Assembly: GCA_934717675.1 (NCBI GenBank)
Contig: CAKUYZ010000006.1
Span: 3,417 to 67,416 of the forward strand
DNA: 64,000 nt
Origin: an uncultured Bacteroidales bacterium
GTDB lineage: Bacteria; Bacteroidota; Bacteroidia; Bacteroidales; Marinilabiliaceae
Direction of reading: 5' to 3'
Shown: positions 30,149 to 38,558 of the stretch, piece after piece
How the letters are laid out: each line of letters opens with the position of its first letter
How positions within the stretch are numbered: position 1 is the stretch's first letter
Made by a program: the position numbers and the translations under genes
Notes under the pieces: model-generated
Told to the model about the DNA's origin: nothing
What the model saw: the letters and a program-made list of their open reading frames with translations, nothing else
The model's database searches: none

Positions 30149-30868
30149 ATGGAGATTATTCCGGCCATAGACGTCATCGACGGCAAGTGCGTACGCCTGA
30201 GCAAAGGAGACTACGACACCAAGAAAGTGTATAACGAAGACCCGCTGGAGGTGGCGCGCCTTTTTGAGGATTGGGGCGTGAGCCGCCTCCACGTGGTGGA
30301 CCTGGACGGCGCGAAGGCTGGCCACATTGTCAACCATCGGGTGCTGGACAAGATATGCGGCCACACGGGCCTCACCGTGGACTTTGGCGGCGGGCTGAAG
30401 ACAAGTGACGACTTGCGGATTGCCTTCGAGTGCGGCGCGGCCATGGTGACTGGCGGCAGCATAGCCGTCAAGAACCCTGACGAGTTCCAAGGGTGGATTG
30501 AAAAATACGGGCCCGAGAAGATAATTCTGGGGGCCGACGCCAAAGACCGCAAGATTGCCGTGAGCGGATGGACGGAGACATCGGGCCAAGACCTCATCCC
30601 GTTTGTGAGCGAATATCGCAAAAAGGGCATAAGCAAGGTGATTTGCACCGACATCAGCCGCGACGGCATGCTTCAAGGCCCGGCCACGGAACTATATAAA
30701 GAGATGATGGCCACGGTGGACGGCCTCTATGTCATAGCCAGCGGGGGCGTGGGATCGGCAGCCGACATTGAGGTTCTCGCGGAGGCCGGCGTGCCGGCCG
30801 TGATTGTGGGCAAGGCCATATATGAGAAAAAAATATCGCGAGAAGATGTTGAGAGGCTGAACAGATAG
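30149..30868 (+). CDS. hisA: Phosphoribosylformimino-AICAR phosphate isomerase
   Basis: Catalyses the Amadori isomerisation of ProFAR to PRFAR in histidine synthesis; a cytoplasmic (beta/alpha)8 barrel of 239 residues. The N-terminal catalytic Asp is in [14 protein letters not shown], the second catalytic Asp is in [10 protein letters not shown], and the C-terminal phosphate-binding loops are IASGGVGS and VIVGKAIYE. It is co-transcribed with hisH. The usual next genes hisF and hisIE do not follow; a His-rich metal protein does. Confidence 0.97.
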   Translation: MEIIPAIDVIDGKCVRLSKGDYDTKKVYNEDPLEVARLFEDWGVSRLHVVDLDGAKAGHIVNHRVLDKICGHTGLTVDFGGGLKTSDDLRIAFECGAAMVTGGSIAVKNPDEFQGWIEKYGPEKIILGADAKDRKIAVSGWTETSGQDLIPFVSEYRKKGISKVICTDISRDGMLQGPATELYKEMMATVDGLYVIASGGVGSAADIEVLAEAGVPAVIVGKAIYEKKISREDVERLNR

Positions 30869-30912
30869 CGGCTCCTGCACGTTTTTGCAAACGGGTTGCA
30901 AAACGGGCGAGA

Positions 30913-30920
30913 TAACTTTG
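30913..30920 (+). promoter_or_regulatory. -7 promoter element for the metal-efflux operon
   Basis: TAACTTTG matches TAnnTTTG and lies 9 nt before the ATG of the His-rich protein. TTTTTG (30882-30887) and TTG (30896-30898) lie upstream, but neither is at standard -33 spacing. Confidence 0.5.
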
Positions 30921-30928
30921 CGAGCGAT

Positions 30929-31333
30929 ATGAAAGAGGGCAAGGCAAAAACATTATTTATCATGATGGCCGTGGCGGTGCTGTCTCTGCTCATGGCCTCA
31001 GTGACCCCTCACCACCACCATCATGGCGCGGCCTGCGCCGTGGTGGTCCACTGCCTTGCCGACAATGAGGACAACGACGAGCACACTGGTCACAAAGGCG
31101 ACCAGACAACTTGCATTGAGAAAGAGGCCTACGTGGCCTCGCGGGGTGCCGACGCGCCATGGGCGCACTTCTTCCAGACGTCGGCCACCAGCGCCAGAGA
31201 GGCCGCTCTGCCCACTCCAACAGTAAGCATAAGGGCAAAAGAGCCACAAGCGGAGCCTCTGTCCGCCACACCCCGCAAGGGGTGGGAAGCCCATGCGCGA
31301 AGGAGAGGGCCGCCATCCCGACCGCAAATCTGA
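30929..31333 (+). CDS. Small His-rich membrane-anchored protein (DUF6769-like)
   Basis: A 134-residue protein: a basic start (MKEGKAKT), a membrane or signal segment (LFIMMAVAVLSLLMASV), then PHHHHHG and a short region with two Cys and more His (CAVVVHCLADNEDNDEHTGHKGDQTTC). The layout matches short Bacteroidetes proteins found just upstream of heavy-metal RND pumps (DUF6769-like). It lies about 175 nt before the CusB-like gene. I infer periplasmic metal binding, possibly as a buffer, sensor or delivery protein. The C-terminal half is low-complexity Arg/Ala/Pro and may be poorly conserved. Start 30929 is preferred over 30896 because it leads directly into the signal segment. Confidence 0.72.
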   Translation: MKEGKAKTLFIMMAVAVLSLLMASVTPHHHHHGAACAVVVHCLADNEDNDEHTGHKGDQTTCIEKEAYVASRGADAPWAHFFQTSATSAREAALPTPTVSIRAKEPQAEPLSATPRKGWEAHARRRGPPSRPQI

Positions 31334-31507
31334 CGGGCGGCCCGCCGAGCAGCGAGGCGCCCGCGATCCCCACAAACCAACATTTCTTTCTGATTCAGCC
31401 CCCCAGACCCGCGCCACACAGGGAGCGGGAAACAAGACGCATAATGATGCGCCTAGGGCGCGCCGCACGCCTTTCCCTAATTCATCACGGAGGGGGAGGC
31501 GTGGAGT

Positions 31508-32710
31508 ATGACGACAAGAAAACACTCCATCAAAAAAAGTATGACCAAGATATTTACTCTTGCCGCAGGCCTATTGGCCGCGGTCCTTTGCGCAAGCTGC
31601 ACCCCGCAGGGCGGGCATGAGGGACACGACCACGCCAAACACCACGATGGCGAGGAACGGCCCGAAGCGCACAACCCAGACGAGATACACATGGACGAGC
31701 ACCAAGCGCGGAACGCAGGTTTGCGCACGGAGCGAGTCTCGCCCGCACCTTTCGCCGCCACCTTGCGAGTGGGGGGGACGATAGAGTCCGCCCCCGGCGC
31801 GGCCATTGCCATTGTGGCCCCGCAGGCGGGCCTGGTGAGCATGGCGGGAGACGGGCTGGCCGAGGGCATGTTTGTGGAGGCCGGGCAGACGTTGGCCACC
31901 ATATCGGGCAAGGCTCTGCAAGAGGGCGACGCGGCGCAGCGCGCAAAACTAGACTATGAGGCCGCGCAGAAAGAGTTGGCCAGGGCCAAGGAGCTGGTAA
32001 AAGACAACATCATCTCCGCCAAAGAGTTTGAGCAGGCCGAGCTGCGCCACGCCACGGCCAAGGCCGCCTATGACGCCACAGCCTCGCGGCAGACCGCTAG
32101 CGGCGTGGCCGTCAAAGCCGGCGCCAGTGGCCACATTGTACGCCGAGCCGTGGAGCAAGGGCAATATGTCGGGGTGGGGCAGACGCTCTTTGTCATTGAG
32201 CGCTGCGGGCGCAAGAGGCTGCGGGCCGACGTGCCGGAGCGGCACTACGGCGACTTGGACAAAGTGACGTCCGCCAACTTCCGCGTGGCATCGTCACAAA
32301 CAGTGCAGAGGCTAAACCAGATGGGCGGCAAACTCGTCTCTTTTGGCAAAGCCATAGAAGCCGGCGTGCCCTACATCCCCGTCACGTTTGAGTTTTCCGA
32401 CCCGCGCGAGGCCTTCATTGCCGGCCAATATGCCGACGTGACCCTCACGCTTAACTGTGGCGAGGAGGCCATAAGCGTGCCGACGGAGGCCGTCATAGAG
32501 AGCCAAGGGCTCAACTTCGTCTATGTCAAGAACCCAAGCGAGGCCGGGTCATACCTGCGCCGCGAAGTAAGGCTTGGGGCGTCTGACGGCCTCAGGGTGG
32601 AAGTGTCGAGCGGCCTTTCGGCCGGAGACGAGGTGGTGACCGCGGGAGCGCGCAGGCTTCATCTGGCCGGAGCGTCGGCCGCAATCCCGGCGCACACACA
32701 TAACCACTAA
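31508..32710 (+). CDS. Efflux RND transporter periplasmic adaptor, CusB/CzcB type
   Basis: The membrane-fusion subunit of a heavy-metal efflux pump, 400 residues. It is a lipoprotein (signal ending LLAAVLCASC) with no acidic run after the Cys, which fits retention in the periplasm. The mature N-terminus is His-rich (GHEGHDHAKHHDGEERPEAH), a likely metal-binding tail. The barrel-sandwich and hairpin domains follow (VGGTIESAPGAAIAIVAPQAG; ELARAKELVKDNIISAKEFEQAE split across them), then beta-barrel and membrane-proximal domains. The start at 31508 has a GGAGG-like sequence upstream; ATG at 31541 is an alternative that leaves a shorter signal. It lies 4 nt before the pump gene. Confidence 0.93.
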   Translation: MTTRKHSIKKSMTKIFTLAAGLLAAVLCASCTPQGGHEGHDHAKHHDGEERPEAHNPDEIHMDEHQARNAGLRTERVSPAPFAATLRVGGTIESAPGAAIAIVAPQAGLVSMAGDGLAEGMFVEAGQTLATISGKALQEGDAAQRAKLDYEAAQKELARAKELVKDNIISAKEFEQAELRHATAKAAYDATASRQTASGVAVKAGASGHIVRRAVEQGQYVGVGQTLFVIERCGRKRLRADVPERHYGDLDKVTSANFRVASSQTVQRLNQMGGKLVSFGKAIEAGVPYIPVTFEFSDPREAFIAGQYADVTLTLNCGEEAISVPTEAVIESQGLNFVYVKNPSEAGSYLRREVRLGASDGLRVEVSSGLSAGDEVVTAGARRLHLAGASAAIPAHTHNH

Positions 32711-32714
32711 GGCC

Positions 32715-35700
32715 ATGCTAGACAGAATCATACGTTTCTCATTAGAGAACAGGTTGGCCATAGTCATATCGGCCATTCTCATTTTCCTGGCGGGCCTCTA
32801 CACGTCCACCACCATGGACGTCGACGTATTCCCCGACCTCAACGCCCCCACCGTCGTCGTCATGACTGAGGCACGCGGCATGGCCGCCGAGGAGGTGGAG
32901 CAGCTCGTCACATTCCCTCTAGAGACGTCTGTCAACGGGGCCACAGGCGTGCGCCGCGTGCGCTCATCGTCCACCACGGGTTTCTCCGTCGTGTGGGTGG
33001 AGTTTGAGTGGGGCACCGACGTCTATCTGGCGCGGCAGATTGTGTCAGAAAAAATAGCCGCCGCGCGCGGCCAGCTGCCCAAGACTGTGGGCGACCCCAC
33101 GCTGGGGCCACAGGCGTCAATCCTTGGCGAGATCATGTTCGTGGCCCTCACGGCAGACAGCACGTCGGCCCGCGACTTGCGCACCATGGCCGACTGGACC
33201 ATACGCCCAAGGCTCTTGGCCACGGGCGGCGTGGCTCAGGTGTCGGTGCTTGGCGGCGACGTGATGGAATATCAGATTCGGGCGAACTTGGGGCGGATGC
33301 GCTCACTTGGCGTGACGCTCGCCGACTTGCGCGAGGCCGTGGACGGCATGAATCTCAACGCCGCCGGCGGCACGCTCTATGAGTATGGCAACGAATACAT
33401 CATCCGCGGCATGACGGCCACGACAGACACCATTGAGATGGCCAAAGCCGCCGTGCGGACGGCAGACGGGAGGTCTCTGACTCTGGCCGATGTGGCCACC
33501 GTGGGCGCAGGGGCCAAGGAGCCTCGCACGGGAGTGGCCTCGCATGACGGACGCCCGGCCGTGTTCCTCACCGTGAGCAAGCAGCCCGCGGCCAGCACTC
33601 TGGACCTGACGACGGAGCTAGACAAGGCACTGGACGCCATAAGGGCCGAGCTTCCGCCCGACGTGAAGATGAGCACCGACATATATCGGCAAGAGAGGTT
33701 TATCAACAGCTCGATAGACAATGTGAAAGAGGCCCTCGTGGAGGGTGGCGTCTTTGTGGTCTTGGTGCTCTTCATCTTCCTGATGAACGCGCGGACCACC
33801 GTCATATCGCTCGTCACCATACCGCTGTCTCTGCTCATGAGCATCTTGACGCTCAAGGTCATGGGTCTCACCATCAACACCATGAGCCTGGGAGGCATGG
33901 CCATTGCAATAGGCTCGCTGGTAGATGACGCCATTGTTGACGTTGAGAACGTCTTCAAGCGGCTGCGCGAAAACGCCGCCTTGCCGGCCGCCGAGCGCAA
34001 GCCCAAGCTGACGGTGGTCTTTGAGGCGTCGCGAGAGGTGCGCCTGCCCATTCTCAACTCCACCCTCATCATCATTGTCAGCTTCGCGCCGCTCTTCTTC
34101 CTCTCGGGCATGGAGGGCCGCATGCTGGCGCCGCTCGGCGCGGCTTTCATCACCTCGCTCGTGGCGTCAACCATCGTGGCTCTCACGCTCACCCCCGTCT
34201 TGAGCAGCTGGCTCTTGGGTGGCAAGGGGCGCGACACCTGCGAGCCCATTGTGGAGCGGAAGCTTAAAGAGCTGTATTCCCGCGCCCTGACGTGGGCCAT
34301 GCGCCGTTGGCGCGGTGTCTTGGCCGGCACGGCCGTGGCGTTGGTGGGGGCGCTGGTCGTCTTCTCGTTCCTTGGGGCCAGCTTCCTGCCGCCGTTCAAC
34401 GAGGGCTCTTTCACCATCAACGTCAGCACCTTGCCTGGCGTGTCGCTCGCCGAGTCAGACGCCATAGGCCTCCAGGCCGAGCGCGCGCTGCTGTCAATCC
34501 CAGAGATCAAGACGGTGGGCCGCAAGACGGGGCGCGCGGAGCTAGACGAGCACGCACTGGGCGTCAACGTGTCGGAGATAGAGGCCCCTTATGAGCTGGG
34601 AGAGCGCGGCAAAGACGAGCTGCTGGCCGACATCCGGCGCAAGCTGGGCGAGATTGGCGGCGTGAGCGTAGAGGTGGGCTCGCCCATATCGCACAGGATA
34701 GACGCCATGCTCTCCGGCTCACGCGCCGGCTTGGCCATCAAACTCTTCGGCACAGACCTTAACAAGATGTTTCAGCTCGGCAACCAGATAAAGGCGGCCA
34801 TTTCTGGCATCGAGGGCTTGGCAGACCTCAATGTGGAGCAGCAAGTGGAGCGACCTCAGTTGCAAATAGTGCCGCGCCGCGACATGCTTGCCCAATATGG
34901 CGTCACGCTGCCAGACTTCGCCAAGGCTGTGGACGTGCTGCTGGCGGGCGAGACAGTCTCCACAGTCTATGAGGGCGAGAGGGCTTTTGACCTCACCCTG
35001 AAAGTCGACGCCGACAGCCGCTCCACGGCCGACCGCATTGCCGACCTGATGGTTGACGGGGCGGCAGGCAAGGTGCCGATGGCCAGCCTGGCCGACATCC
35101 GCTCGGCCATGGGGCCCAACACCATCAACCGCGAGAATGTGGCCCGCAAGATTGTCATCTCGGCCAACGTGGCCGGACGCGACCTAGTCAGCGTGGTGGA
35201 CGACGTGCGGCAGGCCGTGGCGAGTGGCGTGAAACTGCCCGAAGGCTACCACGTGGAGTATGGCGGACAGTTTGAGAGCGAGCAGTCGGCCGCGCGCACG
35301 CTGCTGGTGGCGTCGACCCTATCCATACTTATCATCTTCTTGCTGCTCTACAATCAGTTTAAAGACACCGTCCAGGCCGCCGTGGTGCTTGTCAACCTGC
35401 CCCTGGCGCTCATTGGCGGCGTTATGGTCATCTGGCTCACGGGCGGAGTGGTCAGCATCCCGGCCATCATAGGCTTCATCTCGCTCTTCGGCATAGCCAC
35501 GCGAAACGGAATGCTGCTCATAGCCCGCTACAACGAGCTGCGGGCCGAAGGGAGCCCCCTCAACGACAGCGTGGCCACAGGCTCCGCCGACCGCCTCAAC
35601 CCCATTCTCATGACGGCGCTGACCTCGGCCCTGGCCCTGGTGCCACTGGTGGCGGGCGGAGACCTGCCTGGCAATGAGATCCAGAGTCCTATGGCAAAAG

Positions 35701-35789
35701 TGATTTTGGGCGGGTTGGTCACGTCAACGTTGCTCAACGGCTTCATCGTGCCAATTGTTTACACCCTCATCCACCAAAAAGAGAAATAA
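32715..35789 (+). CDS. Heavy-metal efflux RND pump, CusA/CzcA type
   Basis: The inner-membrane proton-driven trimeric pump, 1024 residues with the 12-helix RND plan. It has a first helix near the N-terminus (LENRLAIVISAILIFLAGL), two large periplasmic loops (about 35-330 and 545-850), and the charged TM4 proton-relay segment IGSLVDDAIVDVENVFKRL (about 400-420). The C-terminal helices run from LLVASTLSILIIFLLLYN. The sequence groups it with the heavy-metal (HME) branch and not with drug pumps. Monovalent (Cu/Ag) or divalent (Zn/Co/Cd) preference cannot be settled by eye. The neighbours are a His-rich protein, a His-rich adaptor and an outer-membrane factor. Confidence 0.95.
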   Translation: MLDRIIRFSLENRLAIVISAILIFLAGLYTSTTMDVDVFPDLNAPTVVVMTEARGMAAEEVEQLVTFPLETSVNGATGVRRVRSSSTTGFSVVWVEFEWGTDVYLARQIVSEKIAAARGQLPKTVGDPTLGPQASILGEIMFVALTADSTSARDLRTMADWTIRPRLLATGGVAQVSVLGGDVMEYQIRANLGRMRSLGVTLADLREAVDGMNLNAAGGTLYEYGNEYIIRGMTATTDTIEMAKAAVRTADGRSLTLADVATVGAGAKEPRTGVASHDGRPAVFLTVSKQPAASTLDLTTELDKALDAIRAELPPDVKMSTDIYRQERFINSSIDNVKEALVEGGVFVVLVLFIFLMNARTTVISLVTIPLSLLMSILTLKVMGLTINTMSLGGMAIAIGSLVDDAIVDVENVFKRLRENAALPAAERKPKLTVVFEASREVRLPILNSTLIIIVSFAPLFFLSGMEGRMLAPLGAAFITSLVASTIVALTLTPVLSSWLLGGKGRDTCEPIVERKLKELYSRALTWAMRRWRGVLAGTAVALVGALVVFSFLGASFLPPFNEGSFTINVSTLPGVSLAESDAIGLQAERALLSIPEIKTVGRKTGRAELDEHALGVNVSEIEAPYELGERGKDELLADIRRKLGEIGGVSVEVGSPISHRIDAMLSGSRAGLAIKLFGTDLNKMFQLGNQIKAAISGIEGLADLNVEQQVERPQLQIVPRRDMLAQYGVTLPDFAKAVDVLLAGETVSTVYEGERAFDLTLKVDADSRSTADRIADLMVDGAAGKVPMASLADIRSAMGPNTINRENVARKIVISANVAGRDLVSVVDDVRQAVASGVKLPEGYHVEYGGQFESEQSAARTLLVASTLSILIIFLLLYNQFKDTVQAAVVLVNLPLALIGGVMVIWLTGGVVSIPAIIGFISLFGIATRNGMLLIARYNELRAEGSPLNDSVATGSADRLNPILMTALTSALALVPLVAGGDLPGNEIQSPMAKVILGGLVTSTLLNGFIVPIVYTLIHQKEK

Positions 35790-35791
35790 CC

Positions 35792-36949
35792 ATGAAAACC
35801 AAGATAATAACAGTCTTTGCCACACTCCTTGGCGCCGCGGTCCAAGCCCAGACCATGGAGCGCGCCCTGGAACTTGTCGAGGCCAACAACCTTGAGCTCG
35901 CGGCCATGAGGCAAGAGACCGACGCCGCCAAGGCGGCCAACGCGGCGGAGCGCAAAATGCCGGACCTGGAGGCCGAAGTAGCCTACCTGTGGCCAGGCAG
36001 GAAAGACGTGAGCGTGAGCCAGACCCTCGACTGGGCCACCATTGGCGGGCAACGGCGGCGCACGGCCGCGGCCAAAGACTCACTGGCCGACATCCGCTAC
36101 GCCGCGGCACGGCAAGAGGTGCTGCTAGAAGCCAAACTGGCCTGCATCAGGCTCACGCACCTCAACCTGCTGCTGCGCAACCGCCAAGAGCGGGCCGACA
36201 TGGCCCGCCAAATGGCGCAGACGGCCCGAAAAAGGCTCGCGGCGGGAGACGCCCGACAAACCGACGTGAACAACGCCGAACTGGCCTACGCCACCGCGCG
36301 CAACCAACTGGCCAGGGCGCAGGCCGAGGCCGACGAGACACAAGCGCGCCTGACGGCGCTCAACGGGGGCAAGCCCCTTGAGATGACCGACACAGCCTAT
36401 GCGCCCACGCCACTGCCCGCGCGGTTTGACGACTGGTTCCCCCTCGTGGAAGGGAGACTGCCGCAACTGCTCGCGGCGCAGGCCGAAGCCAGCGAGGCGC
36501 GCCACAGGCAGGCCGAGACTAGGCTCGAAGCCCTGCCCAAGCTGTCAGTGGGCTTCAGGGGTGAGTTTTCGGAGGAGGAGAAATACAAGGGCGTCGCCGT
36601 GGGCATAGGGCTGCCGCTGTGGTCCGGCCGAGCCACCCGACGCTCCGCCGCCAAGGCAGCCCGGGCCGCCCAAGCCAAGCAAGCGGCCAGCCGCGAGCTG
36701 ACGCGGGCCTCATTGGAGGCGGCGTTCGTCAAGACCCAGACGCTGGGCCGCATAGCCAGCGAGCAGCGCATGACGTTGGAGATGACGAGCAACGCCCCCC
36801 TGCTGCGCAAAGCCGTCTTGGCCGGCGAGACGTCCGCCACCGAGGCTCTCATGGCCATGAGCCTCTACTTCGAGGCCGCCGAGGAGGCCCTTATGGCCGA
36901 GCGCGACTATCAAGAGGCCCTGGCGCGCCTCACCGCCGCCACCCTCTAG
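35792..36949 (+). CDS. TolC-family outer membrane factor
   Basis: The outer-membrane channel of the metal efflux system, 385 residues (short, as in CusC/CzcC-like proteins of this phylum). A short signal (MKTKIITVFATLLGAAVQAQT) is followed by two long Ala/Glu/Arg-rich helical repeats of the OEP family: MERALELVEANNLELAAM first and a second half from about residue 205. It has no lipobox. The gene starts 2 nt after the pump stop, so the adaptor, pump and channel form one operon. Confidence 0.9.
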   Translation: MKTKIITVFATLLGAAVQAQTMERALELVEANNLELAAMRQETDAAKAANAAERKMPDLEAEVAYLWPGRKDVSVSQTLDWATIGGQRRRTAAAKDSLADIRYAAARQEVLLEAKLACIRLTHLNLLLRNRQERADMARQMAQTARKRLAAGDARQTDVNNAELAYATARNQLARAQAEADETQARLTALNGGKPLEMTDTAYAPTPLPARFDDWFPLVEGRLPQLLAAQAEASEARHRQAETRLEALPKLSVGFRGEFSEEEKYKGVAVGIGLPLWSGRATRRSAAKAARAAQAKQAASRELTRASLEAAFVKTQTLGRIASEQRMTLEMTSNAPLLRKAVLAGETSATEALMAMSLYFEAAEEALMAERDYQEALARLTAATL

Positions 36950-36989
36950 CCTCAGACGGGCGCAAAAACGGACTATCTTCGCGGCACGT

Positions 36990-37709
36990 ATGAACACATT
37001 CTTCCGTTTCAAGCAGTTTGTGGTCCACCAAGACCGCACGGCCATGAAAGTGGGCACCGACGGCGTCCTTCTCGGCGCCATGGCGCGGCTCGCGCCCGAC
37101 GCGCCCGCCACGCCGCGGGTTTTGGACATTGGCACCGGCACGGGCCTCATTGCCATCATGCTGGCCCAGCGTTTCGGGCAAGCCAGCGTGGTGGGCGTGG
37201 AGATAGACCCTGACGCGGCGGCCCAGGCGCGGCAAAACTGCGCCAACTCACCTTTCGCCAGCCGCCTGTCCATTGTCGAGGCCGACGCCAACGACCTTGC
37301 CGACGGCGCGTATGACCTCATCGTGAGCAACCCGCCATACTTCACCAGCTCGCTCCAATGCCCCGATGGGCGACGCAACATGGCGCGCCACGCCGTGGGG
37401 CTGACACGCGGCGGACTGATGGACATCGCCGCGAGGCTCCTCGCCCCACGAGGCCGACTGGCCGTGATTTTGCCCCACGAGGCCTCCACAGACCTCATTG
37501 CCGAGGGGCGACGGGCGGGACTGGAGCCGACCTCCGTCACCACCATCTTCAGCAACAGGCGGAAGCCGCCGCGCAGGGCCGTGTGCCAATTCGCATGGGC
37601 CTCATTGGGCATCGCCGCAGAGGATAATGAGCTGACGCTCCTCAACCCAGACGGCTCCATGACGGCTGACTATAAGGCCGTTGCGAGTGAGTTTTACTTA
37701 GACAAGTAA
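36990..37709 (+). CDS. trmN6: tRNA1(Val) (adenine37-N6)-methyltransferase
   Basis: A class I SAM-dependent methyltransferase, 239 residues, of the YfiC/TrmN6 group that modifies A37 of tRNA1(Val). The N-terminus FRFKQFVVHQDRTAMKVGTDGVLLGA is a family hallmark. SAM motif I is VLDIGTGTGLIAIMLAQR, and the N6-adenine catalytic motif is NPPYF (residues about 113-117). A -7-like TATCTTCG lies at 36974-36981, only 9 nt before the ATG, so the transcript may be nearly leaderless. Confidence 0.94.
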   Translation: MNTFFRFKQFVVHQDRTAMKVGTDGVLLGAMARLAPDAPATPRVLDIGTGTGLIAIMLAQRFGQASVVGVEIDPDAAAQARQNCANSPFASRLSIVEADANDLADGAYDLIVSNPPYFTSSLQCPDGRRNMARHAVGLTRGGLMDIAARLLAPRGRLAVILPHEASTDLIAEGRRAGLEPTSVTTIFSNRRKPPRRAVCQFAWASLGIAAEDNELTLLNPDGSMTADYKAVASEFYLDK

Positions 37710-37749
37710 TAAATATCGTGCGTGATATAACTCCGCGTGGTTTTCTGCG

Positions 37750-37757
37750 TATATTTG
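37750..37757 (+). promoter_or_regulatory. -7 promoter element for rubrerythrin
   Basis: TATATTTG matches TAnnTTTG. It gives a leader of about 80 nt to the ATG at 37844. Confidence 0.6.
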
Positions 37758-37843
37758 CCGTGTAACAACAAAGAACCACTGCGCTTCCGAGAGCGAGAGG
37801 CCCATGGCCACGCTTGGGGAAGGCTCAAAAAGAAAGAACTACA

Positions 37844-38395
37844 ATGGCAAAATTCATCTGCACAGTATGTGGCTTCGTCTATGAGGGTGACGAGGCTCCC
37901 GCAAAATGCCCGCAGTGCGGCGTTCCAGGCTCCAAGTTCAAGGTGCTTGACGAGAGCGCGGCCCTCAACTTCGAGACCGAGCACGTGATTGGCGTGGCCA
38001 AGGGTTGCGACGAGGAGATGATCAAAGACCTCAACGCGCACTTCAACGGCGAGTGCTCCGAAGTTGGCATGTACTTGGCCATGAGCCGCCAAGCCGACCG
38101 CGAGGGCTATCCTGAGATTGCCGAGGCGTTCAAGCGATACGCTTTCGAGGAGGCCGAGCACGCCGCCAAATTCGCCGAGCTGCTTGGCGACGTGGTGTGG
38201 GACACCAAGACCAACTTGGAGAAGCGCATGAACGCCGAATCCGGAGCCTGCGCCGACAAATTCCGCATTGCCAAGAGGGCCAAGGAACTTGGGCTCGACG
38301 CCATCCACGACACCGTCCACGAGATGGCCAAAGACGAGGCTCGCCACGGGCAGGGCTTCTACGGCCTCTTCAACCGCTACTTCGGCAAGAAGTAG
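37844..38395 (+). CDS. Rubrerythrin with N-terminal rubredoxin domain
   Basis: A diiron peroxide-reducing protein for oxidative stress in anaerobes, 183 residues. The domain order is reversed relative to classical rubrerythrin: a rubredoxin-like Fe(Cys)4 site comes first ([10 protein letters not shown]...CPQCG, residues 5-26). The four-helix ferritin-like domain follows, with ExxH motifs [11 protein letters not shown] and DEARHGQGF. The start is preferred at 37844 because the Cys site then begins at residue 5, as in the family. It is monocistronic between a -7 motif and a strong hairpin. Confidence 0.95.
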   Translation: MAKFICTVCGFVYEGDEAPAKCPQCGVPGSKFKVLDESAALNFETEHVIGVAKGCDEEMIKDLNAHFNGECSEVGMYLAMSRQADREGYPEIAEAFKRYAFEEAEHAAKFAELLGDVVWDTKTNLEKRMNAESGACADKFRIAKRAKELGLDAIHDTVHEMAKDEARHGQGFYGLFNRYFGKK

Positions 38396-38418
38396 GCCAC
38401 GACTAGCGCCGGGAGACA

Positions 38419-38460
38419 AGCCGCGCCGGGGGCACCGCAAGAGTGCCATCCGGCGCGGCT
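38419..38460 (+). terminator. Rubrerythrin terminator
   Basis: A long GC-rich stem (AGCCGCGCCGGGGGCAC with GTGCC-at-CCGGCGCGGCT) is followed directly by TTTTTGTC. Confidence 0.85.
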
Positions 38461-38519
38461 TTTTGTCATGCGCCGGCGCATGGCGAGGCCAAGGGGCGGG
38501 GAGCATGGCGATGTTTTGC

Positions 38520-38527
38520 TATATTTG
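38520..38527 (+). promoter_or_regulatory. -7 promoter element for rpoN
   Basis: TATATTTG lies 31 nt before the rpoN ATG. Confidence 0.6.
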
Positions 38528-38558
38528 TACCCGCATCCCTACCAATCAAAGAGTAGAC

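Noticed and set aside
31334..31507. A further small gene between the His-rich protein and the CusB-like gene
   Set aside because: Frames here are low-complexity Arg/Pro/Ala sequence with no start signals or conserved features.
33377..34567. A 396-codon minus-strand open frame inside the efflux pump gene
   Set aside because: Ser/Arg/Thr-rich low-complexity product typical of the antisense frame of hydrophobic genes.
38268..38558. Longer rpoN start extending through the rubrerythrin gene
   Set aside because: The extension covers the rubrerythrin 3' end and its terminator; family N-terminus and the -7 element support 38559.
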